From NCBI GenBank assembly GCA_017452305.1, contig JAFTMQ010000092.1, forward strand, positions 1 through 8,385: 8,385 nt of DNA, read 5' to 3'. This document shows positions 1 to 6,368 of this stretch, piece by piece. Positions within the stretch are counted from its first letter, which is position 1. Each line of letters starts with the position of its first letter. Position numbers and translations under genes: made by a program. This DNA is from Clostridia bacterium (GTDB taxonomy: Bacteria; Bacillota; Clostridia; Christensenellales; Borkfalkiaceae). The notes under the pieces are model-generated. The model had not been told where the DNA came from. It searched no databases and worked only from the letters and a program-made list of their open reading frames with translations.

Positions 1-351
1 ATCGAAAACGTTTCTATCCACTTTGCAGAATACGTATCTTCGGAATCCATAGGTTATTCAAGCGGTTTGATGTTCTACGAAACGACGTTTGATTGTACCT
101 TTAAAAATATCACGTTGGATATTTCCGACGTTACGGGCGTTCGCTACATTTTAGAAGCCTTCTACGACGCAGACCTGCCTTACTTGTCCAAAGATAAATC
201 TATTTGCGAAGGTATGGTTCTTATCGTAAAAGACTTAAACGAGGTACCCGTGTACGCGTTCAACGCGGCAAAGGGCACGGAAGACGACGTTGTTGCATAC
301 CCCGAAGGGAGCTTTACTATTCAAGATAAAAACGGCAACGTAAAGGAGTAA
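1..351 (+). CDS. C-terminal part of a beta-helix-like, probably cell-surface protein (5' end outside window)
   Basis: The frame is open from the first base to the TAA at 349-351, giving 116 residues of a gene that starts upstream. A TTG/ATG pair at 67-72 could be read as a start, but it has no ribosome binding site and coding continues upstream of it, so the gene is treated as 5'-truncated. The first 45 or so residues alternate polar and hydrophobic positions, with motifs such as IENVSIHF and CTFKNITLDIS. These match the style of the GLUG/beta-helix stretch in the large lipoprotein at 882 (compare FSNVTIEFS and CTFENFNV). The end is acidic and has no sorting signal or membrane anchor. A secreted or surface protein is inferred from this resemblance and from the neighbouring lipoproteins; the specific function is unknown. 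The next gene starts three bases after the stop, so the two are probably co-transcribed. Confidence 0.75.
   Translation: MENVSIHFAEYVSSESIGYSSGLMFYETTFDCTFKNITLDISDVTGVRYILEAFYDADLPYLSKDKSICEGMVLIVKDLNEVPVYAFNAAKGTEDDVVAYPEGSFTIQDKNGNVKE
343..348 (+). promoter_or_regulatory. Ribosome binding site (AAGGAG) inside the end of the upstream gene
   Basis: AAGGAG lies six bases before the ATG at 355 and overlaps the last codons of the upstream gene, directly before its TAA. This fixes the start of the small lipoprotein and suggests translational coupling between the two genes. Confidence 0.8.
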
Positions 352-354
352 AGA

Positions 355-816
355 ATGAAAAAGAAAGCGCTTTTAGCGTTGCTTCTCGCGTTTATCATGG
401 TGGGCGCAACGGCATGCTACGCAAACGAGGACGGACAGCCAAGCGGCTCAATTTCAAACACGGCAACCGCAACGGATAGTGACACGGACAGCGAAAGCAA
501 TTCTGCGACGGACAGTGAAGATAGCTCTGCAACCGACAGCGGAAGCAGTGAGGAAAAGGAAGTCTATTACACCGTCAACTTTGATACGGACGGCGCGGGG
601 GATATTTCGCCCGTACAAGTACTCGCGGGCGAGCTCGTTTCCGAGCCAACTTCGCCCAACAAAACGAATACGGAATGTGACTACACCTTCCTCGGTTGGT
701 ATTACGGCGAGGAACAATGGGACTTTGCAAATGACGTTGTAACGGGGGATATCACCCTCGTTGCCCATTGGAAGGAAGAAGCAAAATACAGTGATCCTTT
801 TTTACCTAAGGACTAA
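355..816 (+). CDS. Small lipoprotein with acidic Ser/Thr/Asp spacer and one InlB-type B-repeat
   Basis: The 153-residue protein starts with a typical export signal: MKKK, then a hydrophobic core, then GATAC, with Cys21 as the likely lipidated residue. The lipobox is weak because Ala rather than Leu stands at -3. Residues 33-69 are almost entirely Ser, Thr, Asp, Glu and Ala and should be an extended spacer. Residues 71-139 form a Listeria-Bacteroides (InlB B-repeat, Flg_new-like) module: VNFDTDG at the start, TFLGWYY in the middle, DITLVAHW at the end. The family is common in surface proteins of Firmicutes and Bacteroidetes and is thought to aid surface display or binding. The protein ends 14 residues after the repeat with no further domain. 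It is short for this class, which usually joins repeats to larger modules. It lies between two other surface-type genes, and its partner is unknown. Confidence 0.85.
   Translation: MKKKALLALLLAFIMVGATACYANEDGQPSGSISNTATATDSDTDSESNSATDSEDSSATDSGSSEEKEVYYTVNFDTDGAGDISPVQVLAGELVSEPTSPNKTNTECDYTFLGWYYGEEQWDFANDVVTGDITLVAHWKEEAKYSDPFLPKD
457..561 (+). repeat. Imperfect short repeats encoding an acidic Ser/Thr/Asp/Glu spacer
   Basis: This in-gene stretch is built from degenerate units of the kind GCN-ACN-GAY-AGY (Ala-Thr-Asp-Ser), including two copies of SATDS at residues 50-54 and 58-62. Synonymous codons vary between copies, so this is an older, diverged low-complexity tract rather than a perfect tandem repeat. 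Confidence 0.6.
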
Positions 817-871
817 CCATGTACGCGTTGAACGGATGAAACGCGCAAAAAAATCAACAAAAATTATTGAT

Positions 872-876
872 AGGAG
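872..876 (+). promoter_or_regulatory. Ribosome binding site (AGGAG) fixing the start at 882
   Basis: AGGAG lies five bases before ATG 882. An in-frame TTG at 867 would place the ribosome binding site inside the gene and add MIGVA before the signal peptide, so 882 is preferred. The 65-base gap 817-881 shows no clear terminator or promoter. Confidence 0.8.
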
Positions 877-881
877 TAGCA

Positions 882-3032
882 ATGAAAAAGAAGATTATTA
901 TAGCGAGCTTATGCACAGTAGCTACACTTGCAACCCTGGCAGCTTGCGGCGAAACACAAAAAGATAAGCACAATTTTGTGTTGCACGAGGCTACCTCGGC
1001 AAGCTGCGAAGCGGCAGGCAACGACGCGTACTATACGTGCGACCATTGCGACAAGCTTTTCGACGCCCAAAAGCAAGAAATTGCGGAAATCCCCACGGTA
1101 TCCGCACTTGGTCACGATTATAAATATCATGAGGGGCAAGCGGGCACTTGCAGCACGGCGGCTACTATTGCACATTTTAGCTGTGAGGATTGCGGTAGCT
1201 TGTTCGACGCGGCGAAGAATAAAATCACGTCGATAGAGGGCGCTTTGGACGCAAGCAATCACTCGTCCAGCCTTTCCATTAGTATCACTGTTCAACCCAC
1301 TAAAACGGTATATGACGTCGGGGAAACCTTCGATCCTACGGGTATGGTTATCGTATCCAAATGCGACGATTGCGAGGGTAAGAATTTAGATAATCAACTT
1401 TTGACGATTGAATACCAAACGGAAGGCGCAACGGCGTTTGCGCTCGGCGATACGAAGGTGACCGTAAAATACCAAGATTGGTCGCAAGATGTGGAAATTA
1501 CCGTTTCCCAAAAGCAAGCGCAAATCTTGGGTTTGGCGGATAGCTACGAAACGACTTGCGGAAACGCACCCGTTATCGAGGCAACGTCCGACGTCGGCGA
1601 AATTCTCGTTGAATATTACGATGGAGAAACGCTCGTAAGCCCCGTTGATTTCGTGGACGGTAAAACCTACGTTGTCAAGCTTACAATTGCGGATACGGAC
1701 GATTATCTCGGCACGGAAGCAACGGCAAACGTCACCGTTTCGCACGCACACGCTTGGGTAGAGGACAAGAGCGATTGGAAAAAGCTCACCTACGTATGCG
1801 CTTGCGGCGATAAAAAACCCTTCCAAGTCTTGCAATATCAAACGCCTTACGTGGACGATACGCATATGGCAATCGACCTTTCCAAATTCGTTGTTGGCAC
1901 GGACGATTTCTCTATCGCGTCCGTCAAGCAAATCGTGCGTATGAAGGACGGCGCGTATGAATTGAATGCGAGCAAGGGCGAGCTTACGGACATCGACGCT
2001 ACGGTTGACGGCACGGTTTATACCTTCGCGCTTGATAAATACGAGCAACCCACCGAAGGCGTGAAGCCTTATATCTTGACGCTTTCCGTTACTTACGTCC
2101 TTGAGGGGATTGAGCGTACGGTTATCGTAGAAGCGAAGTATATCGACAAAGTGCTTTATGAAGCGAAAGATTTAGAGGTCCTTGCTTACGAGGGGGATCC
2201 CAACGACCAAGGCGCCGCAAAAGAAAGCTTCTATTATGCGTTAGGGCAAGATATTGACGCGAGCGGTTTTGAAATTACAAAATCTAATCCTTGTTGGGCA
2301 CAAGCAAGCGGTTTCGTCGGTACGTTCGACGGTAACGGACACACCATTTCCAACTTGAAGGTTACGGGTGGCCAAGGCTTGTTCGGCGCGCTTGGCGCAG
2401 ATGCAAGGGTGCAAAACGTGAAATTCGAAAATCTTCACGTGAACGAGGGCTTGTACGCGCTTACTTACTGTGCAAGAAAATCTATTTTTAGCAACGTAAC
2501 CATCGAGTTTAGCATGGATTCGGCGTCCTATTTGGTTGCTTATTCGGCGAATAACTGCACGTTCGAGAATTTCAACGTATTGATGAACAAAAACGCAGGC
2601 AAGCCTTTCCTTATCGACGAAAACGCAAAGAATGCGCTTCCCGATACGGTCAACGTTACCTATTTTGCGTTCTATAACGTAACCTTCAATTCTAATGGCG
2701 GCAGCGAGGTCGCACCCGTGGCAGTTCTTCAAGGTGAAAAATTGGCTGCGCCCGCAACGCCTACGAAGTATTCCGATGATTACGATTATAATTTCCTCGG
2801 TTGGTTCTTAAACGAAACGGACGAAACGCCTTTCGATTTTAACAGCGAAATCACGGGCGATTTGACGCTTATTGCCAAGTGGCAACAAACGGAAAAGACG
2901 AACGTCTTACTCAACGCAAGCTCGCAAACGCTTACCAAGTGGGATTACGGCAACGCAATCACCGTCACAAACAGCACGGACGAAACGTACGGCGATATTT
3001 GGAAGATTGCGATTGACGCAGAAATAGAGTAA
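882..3032 (+). CDS. Large multidomain surface lipoprotein (Cys-pair repeats, Ig-like, GLUG/beta-helix, InlB-type repeat), ended early by in-frame TAA
   Basis: The 716-residue product begins with a lipoprotein signal with lipobox LAAC and lipidated Cys22, so it should sit on the outer face of the membrane. Domains in order: two related repeats (about 30-76 and 77-126) with spaced cysteines, CDHC and CEDC, each followed by LFDA; a bacterial Ig-like group 3 domain (about 131-209, motif PTKTVYDVGETFDPTG); a second beta-sandwich-like region (about 212-287); a short CACG segment (304-309); an unassigned stretch (about 315-430); a GLUG/beta-helix region (about 478-570, GTFDGNGHTISNL); and an InlB-type repeat (about 598-668, FLGWF and LTLIAKW). 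From about 673 a beta-sandwich-like module begins but is cut at residue 716 by TAA 3030-3032. The same frame stays open to 3326, so the gene is probably disrupted near its 3' end, or the base is a sequencing error. A surface adhesion or glycan-binding role is inferred only. Confidence 0.85.
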   Translation: MKKKIIIASLCTVATLATLAACGETQKDKHNFVLHEATSASCEAAGNDAYYTCDHCDKLFDAQKQEIAEIPTVSALGHDYKYHEGQAGTCSTAATIAHFSCEDCGSLFDAAKNKITSIEGALDASNHSSSLSISITVQPTKTVYDVGETFDPTGMVIVSKCDDCEGKNLDNQLLTIEYQTEGATAFALGDTKVTVKYQDWSQDVEITVSQKQAQILGLADSYETTCGNAPVIEATSDVGEILVEYYDGETLVSPVDFVDGKTYVVKLTIADTDDYLGTEATANVTVSHAHAWVEDKSDWKKLTYVCACGDKKPFQVLQYQTPYVDDTHMAIDLSKFVVGTDDFSIASVKQIVRMKDGAYELNASKGELTDIDATVDGTVYTFALDKYEQPTEGVKPYILTLSVTYVLEGIERTVIVEAKYIDKVLYEAKDLEVLAYEGDPNDQGAAKESFYYALGQDIDASGFEITKSNPCWAQASGFVGTFDGNGHTISNLKVTGGQGLFGALGADARVQNVKFENLHVNEGLYALTYCARKSIFSNVTIEFSMDSASYLVAYSANNCTFENFNVLMNKNAGKPFLIDENAKNALPDTVNVTYFAFYNVTFNSNGGSEVAPVAVLQGEKLAAPATPTKYSDDYDYNFLGWFLNETDETPFDFNSEITGDLTLIAKWQQTEKTNVLLNASSQTLTKWDYGNAITVTNSTDETYGDIWKIAIDAEIE

Positions 3033-3326
3033 TCCATCACGCACACGGCAATCAATACGGCGGGTTACAAAAAGGTATGTTTCGATATTTATAATCCGAC
3101 GAATTTTGGGATTAGATTGACCATTCACGGCGGCTATGGTGCATGGGGCAAGGCAACCATTATTCTTCCTGCAAACACATGGACGAAGGTGGAAGTAGAC
3201 GTATCCATTTTCGACGCAGACCAAGTAGGTCAAATCTTCCTTATGCTTCAAGCCGTTAGCCCTAGCGAGGGTGATTCGCTTGTAGGCGAATGGAAAATTT
3301 CAAGCTTCTACGGGGAAAACGAATAA
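3033..3326 (+). pseudogene. Severed C-terminal segment of the large lipoprotein, same frame after the TAA
   Basis: Reading on from the TAA at 3030-3032 in the same frame gives 97 residues before the TAA at 3324-3326. The peptide is protein-like throughout, with phrases such as YKKVCFDIYNP, GIRLTIHGGYG and WTKVEVDVSIF, alternating strands as in carbohydrate-binding or discoidin-like beta-sandwich modules, and a terminal GEWKISSFYG. Joined to residues 673-716 of the upstream part it would complete a module of about 140 residues. No good ribosome binding site precedes an internal start; the TTG at 3117 is unsupported, so separate translation is unlikely. The intact gene would encode 814 residues. 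The exact domain family is not certain. Confidence 0.7.
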
Positions 3327-3344
3327 ACGATTGAACGGCAAAGC

Positions 3345-3371
3345 GGCTTGGGGCAAGCACTGTCCCAAGCC
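3345..3371 (+). other. Hairpin in the intergenic spacer, possible weak terminator or mRNA stability element
   Basis: GGCTTGGG (3345-3352) pairs perfectly with CCCAAGCC (3364-3371) around an 11-base loop, with a possible G-U pair extending the stem. No U-tract follows directly; the first T-rich stretch is about 20 bases later (TATATTTT). It is therefore not a standard intrinsic terminator. A competing GCTTG/CAAGC stem (3346-3350 with 3354-3358) overlaps it. The rest of 3327-3414 shows no convincing -35/-10 pair, only a lone TATATT at 3390-3395. Confidence 0.45.
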
Positions 3372-3414
3372 ACGCAAGCCAAGCGTCACTATATTTTGAC
3401 AAGAAAAGAGGATT

Positions 3415-5532
3415 ATGGAAAAATTTATTTTATCGGCGCATAGCTCTATCGAGGTGGATTTTGAGTGCGGCGCATTGAAAAATATCATCAAAAACGGACG
3501 ACAAATCACTTGTGGCAGCGCACCGCTGTTCACGGTTAAATTGCGCAAAAAAACAAGCAAATCCTACGTTGTAAACTCGACGGAATGTAAGTTTATTTCC
3601 TATGGAAATAACGTAGCGTCCTATACTTGCGGATTTTTCGACGCGCAGGTGCATTTTTTCGTGCAAGACGAAAGCTTGCTTGCCAAAATCTGCATCCAAA
3701 ACAAGACGCAAGACCTTTTGGAATGGACGGAGCTTTTGCCCTTCACCGTTCCTCAAAAACTCAAAGACGAGGACGGCGGCAGAGGGGAAATTCTCTATCC
3801 CTACAACGAGGGTTGCCGCGTGACGAATATGGCGGTTAGAGAAAGTATGCCTTTCTCGTATACCGAGCCCGAGTATCCAAGCAAGGGTTCGTTTTCCATT
3901 TTCCCGAATATGATTTTTGGTCAATTTATCGCCTATTTGGACGACGGCGCGGGCGTTTATTTGGCTATGCATGATAGTGAGAGAACGACAAAGCACGTGG
4001 ATTTTTGCTATTTCCAAGAGGGGATTAAGGTGTTTATGCGTGCGTTTTGCGACGTAACCTACGGGCAGGATTACGAAATGCCCTTCAACGTCACCCTTCG
4101 CGCCTTCGACGGCACTTGGCATTCCGCTGCCGATATTTATTACAATTGGTTTAAGGATAACTTGCCTATGGGCGCAAAGAAGATAAAGGACAATCCCGAT
4201 TTGCCCGCGTGGTATCACGATTATCCGCTTGTTGTAGCCTATCCAATCAGAGGAAAACACGACACGGACACTTCCTCAAACGGTTTCTATCCTTATGCAA
4301 ATACCTTGCCGCTTTTGGACGAAATCGCAAAGGAAACGGACAGCAAGGTGATGGCGCTTTTGATGCATTGGGAGGGCACTGCGCCGTGGGCTCCGCCTTA
4401 TTATTGGCCACCGTTTGGCGGCGCGGATGAGTTTTCCGCTTTCGTCAACGAGCTACACTCGCGCGATATGCTCGCAGGTCTATATTGCAGCGGTATGGGC
4501 TGGACGCAACAAAGCAACGTCATCAAAAGCTATCGCGGCGAGGAAAAATACCGTGATTTACATATTGCGGACTGTGTTTGCACCAACTCGGACGGCAAGA
4601 TAGAGAGCGTAATTTGCACGGCGCAAAGAGAGGGCTTTGATTTATGCCCCGCTTGCGACAGTGCGAAAAGCATTCTCAAAACGGAATTTGACGTGATTTG
4701 TCAAAGCGGCATCGACTACCTGCAAGCGCTCGATCAAAACCACGGCGGCAACTCTTATTTTTGTTACAGCGACAAGCATGATCACGTACCTGCCCCCGGC
4801 AAATGGCAACAAATCGCCACAAACGAGATGCTTTCTTCGATAGATAAAAACGGCACGATTTTCGGTTGCGAAAGCGCCGCGGCAGAGCCTTTCTTGGGAC
4901 AACTGCTTTTTAGCGATAACCGCTTTGAACTCAATTATTACCTCGGCGAGCCCATTCCCATGTACGCGTACGTGTATCACGAATACGTAAACAATTTCAT
5001 GGGCAACCAAATTTGCGCGATGCTTGAAAAGACGGAAAATAATTACACCTACCGTATGGCATATTCGTTTGCGGCAGGGGATATGCTTACCCTTGTCATG
5101 GGCGCGCCGAATAACTTCTTGCATTCTTGGTGCGACAGCATAGAGCCTAAGGAAAAGAACGTGGATAAGCAAAGCACGTTCGCGTTTATCAAAACGCTTA
5201 ACGCTTGGCGAAAGGGCGGTGCGGGGAAATTCTTGCACTACGGAAAAATGATTGCGCCTATCGCAATCGCTTGCACAAAAGAAAAAATCCGCATAGAGGC
5301 AAACGGTGAGTATTTCACGCCCGATTCCGTGCTTTCCACGGCATACGCTTGCGAGGGAAGACGGGTGCAATTCCTTGTCAATTACAACCAAAAGCCCGTG
5401 CACGTAGCGTTGGATAAGGAATACGACGTCTATACGGACGCGGTTTTGCAAGCTTGCCAACGCAACGTAAAGGAAATTACCGTACACCCCTTGTCGGTGG
5501 CGATGATTGACTTGACAACCGACGTTGAATAA
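3415..5532 (+). CDS. DUF6259-like putative glycoside hydrolase, probably cytoplasmic
   Basis: The 705-residue protein has no signal peptide or membrane segment, so it probably acts on imported oligosaccharides in the cytoplasm. Residues 1 to about 235 look like an N-terminal beta-sandwich, about 265-600 like a TIM-barrel catalytic domain, and about 605-705 like a C-terminal beta domain. The core carries MHWEG (318-321 region), WAPPYYWPPFGG (325-336), GLYCSGMGW (355-363), a CPAC pair (411-414), DYLQALDQNHGG (434-445) and GCESAAAEP (484-492). Asp440 and Glu486 are placed as in retaining glycosidases, where one acts as nucleophile and one as acid/base; this assignment is inference. The overall pattern fits DUF6259 proteins, distantly like GH101/GH129-type barrels, but the substrate cannot be read. 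The start follows AGAGG with an unusually short spacer of about three bases; an in-frame TGA at 3397-3399 excludes a longer protein. The gene stands alone between a hairpin and a terminator. Confidence 0.8.
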   Translation: MEKFILSAHSSIEVDFECGALKNIIKNGRQITCGSAPLFTVKLRKKTSKSYVVNSTECKFISYGNNVASYTCGFFDAQVHFFVQDESLLAKICIQNKTQDLLEWTELLPFTVPQKLKDEDGGRGEILYPYNEGCRVTNMAVRESMPFSYTEPEYPSKGSFSIFPNMIFGQFIAYLDDGAGVYLAMHDSERTTKHVDFCYFQEGIKVFMRAFCDVTYGQDYEMPFNVTLRAFDGTWHSAADIYYNWFKDNLPMGAKKIKDNPDLPAWYHDYPLVVAYPIRGKHDTDTSSNGFYPYANTLPLLDEIAKETDSKVMALLMHWEGTAPWAPPYYWPPFGGADEFSAFVNELHSRDMLAGLYCSGMGWTQQSNVIKSYRGEEKYRDLHIADCVCTNSDGKIESVICTAQREGFDLCPACDSAKSILKTEFDVICQSGIDYLQALDQNHGGNSYFCYSDKHDHVPAPGKWQQIATNEMLSSIDKNGTIFGCESAAAEPFLGQLLFSDNRFELNYYLGEPIPMYAYVYHEYVNNFMGNQICAMLEKTENNYTYRMAYSFAAGDMLTLVMGAPNNFLHSWCDSIEPKEKNVDKQSTFAFIKTLNAWRKGGAGKFLHYGKMIAPIAIACTKEKIRIEANGEYFTPDSVLSTAYACEGRRVQFLVNYNQKPVHVALDKEYDVYTDAVLQACQRNVKEITVHPLSVAMIDLTTDVE

Positions 5533-5556
5533 AACGGGCTATGCTTCGCCATAAGC

Positions 5557-5590
5557 AAAAAATCCCTCGGCGATAGGTCGAGGGATTTTT
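5557..5590 (+). terminator. Intrinsic terminator after the glycosidase-like gene
   Basis: TCCCTCG (5563-5569) pairs with CGAGGGA (5579-5585) around a nine-base loop, preceded by A6 and followed by T5. The A and T tracts can lengthen the stem and would let it work on either strand. It lies 24 bases after the stop at 5532 and separates this gene from the next promoter. Confidence 0.9.
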
Positions 5591-5627
5591 CTATGGGTAA
5601 GCGAGGGGATATTTTTGCAAAAAAAGC

Positions 5628-5656
5628 TTGCATGCATTTAAAATATGTGGTATACT
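5628..5656 (+). promoter_or_regulatory. Sigma-A-type promoter with extended -10
   Basis: TTGCAT (5628-5633) and TATACT (5651-5656) are separated by exactly 17 bases, and TGG directly before the -10 supplies the extended -10 TGn motif. Transcription should begin near 5662-5664, leaving only about 20 bases of leader before the ATG at 5682. No obvious operator palindrome overlaps it. Confidence 0.75.
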
Positions 5657-5669
5657 TATCAAGGATGTT

Positions 5670-5676
5670 AAAGGAG
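5670..5676 (+). promoter_or_regulatory. Ribosome binding site (AAAGGAG) fixing the start at 5682
   Basis: AAAGGAG lies five bases before ATG 5682. The longer reading from TTG 5628 would start inside the promoter and encode the promoter itself, so it is rejected. Confidence 0.85.
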
Positions 5677-5681
5677 CCTAT

Positions 5682-6353
5682 ATGGATATTTCAAAAAACA
5701 ACGTGCCCGCGAGTGAGCAGGTCAAAGAGGAAAATTATAGCGAAGTTTTTCAGCGTGGCGGAAAGATAAAAGTGCTTTTTATTGGCAATTCTATTACGCG
5801 GCACGAGCCTAAGCCTGAAATCGGGTGGGAACATGATTGGGGTATGGCGGCAAGCGCGAAGGAAAAGGATTACGTACACGTCGCCGTCAATTTCTTGGAC
5901 GAAAAATTTGGCAAGATTGATTATTGCGTCGCCAATTGTGGCAAGTGGGAGCTTTGTTATTACGACGATGAAATATTACATAGATGGGAAAGGACGAGGG
6001 AGTTTCAAGCCGATATTGTCGTCATTCGCATCGGTGAAAATATTTACAACGCAAAAGATAAATTTGAAGAATATCCTCTTGCGCCGTATTACGCAAATAT
6101 GATTAAGTTTTTTGCTGTAAAACCCAACGCGCAGGTTATTGTAACCGATTTGTTTTGGGCAAATGAAAGGATAGACGGCACGATTCGTAAGGTTGCAAAA
6201 GAAAATGGTTATACGCTGGTTCAGTTAAATGATCTTGGGGATAAAAAAGAAAATATGGCGATAGGTAAATTTTGGCACAACGGCGTAGCTATGCACCCCA
6301 ACGACGAGGGTATGCAAAAAATCGCCGAAAGAATTGTAAATGCAATCCAATGA
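5682..6353 (+). CDS. SGNH/GDSL-type hydrolase (putative carbohydrate esterase)
   Basis: The 223-residue protein carries the SGNH blocks in order: KVLFIGNSIT with Ser37 as nucleophile, NCGKWE with Gly87 for the oxyanion hole, RIGENI with Asn120, and MHPNDEGM with His205. The family removes acyl groups, often acetyl, from sugars or other small molecules. The usual Asp three residues before the catalytic His is replaced by Val202, so the enzyme may use a Ser-His dyad or an acid from elsewhere. There is no signal peptide, so it should be cytoplasmic. Its own promoter and AAAGGAG support the ATG at 5682. The decarboxylase gene begins 15 bases after the TGA, which implies an operon. The gene is visibly more A+T-rich than that partner. 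Substrate unknown; sugar deacetylation alongside the upstream glycosidase-like gene is a reasonable guess. Confidence 0.85.
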   Translation: MDISKNNVPASEQVKEENYSEVFQRGGKIKVLFIGNSITRHEPKPEIGWEHDWGMAASAKEKDYVHVAVNFLDEKFGKIDYCVANCGKWELCYYDDEILHRWERTREFQADIVVIRIGENIYNAKDKFEEYPLAPYYANMIKFFAVKPNAQVIVTDLFWANERIDGTIRKVAKENGYTLVQLNDLGDKKENMAIGKFWHNGVAMHPNDEGMQKIAERIVNAIQ

Positions 6354-6368
6354 GCAGTAAGGATACGT

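Noticed and set aside
798..803. T6 run near the end of the small lipoprotein as a frameshift or phase-variation site
   Set aside because: Shifting frame here does not open a convincing longer domain; six bases is short for slippage and the existing stop fits.
1386..2048. Minus-strand open frame of 220 codons opposite the large lipoprotein
   Set aside because: Antisense to clear Ig-like coding sequence; composition reflects the opposite strand.
3030..3032. Programmed stop-codon readthrough or special amino acid
   Set aside because: The codon is TAA, not the TGA or TAG used for selenocysteine or pyrrolysine, and TAA ends most other genes here; I see no supporting RNA structure.
3117..3326. 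Separate small gene starting at TTG 3117
   Set aside because: It shares the frame of the large lipoprotein and coding-like sequence runs back to the TAA at 3030; no ribosome binding site precedes the TTG. Treated as the severed end of that gene.
3390..3395. TATATT as a -10 box for the glycosidase-like gene
   Set aside because: No -35-like hexamer stands 16-18 bases upstream and there is no extended -10 TG, so the match is too weak to call.
3430..4260. Minus-strand open frame of 276 codons opposite the glycosidase-like gene
   Set aside because: It lies wholly inside a well-supported gene, has no ribosome binding site, and its product has no recognisable domain; it is a shadow of codon bias on the plus strand.
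4642..5487. Minus-strand open frame of 281 codons opposite the same gene
   Set aside because: Same reasons: fully antisense to a supported gene and without start signals or domain features.
5628..5681. Longer N-terminus for the SGNH protein starting at TTG 5628
   Set aside because: This stretch is the promoter and leader; AAAGGAG at 5670-5676 sits correctly for ATG 5682.
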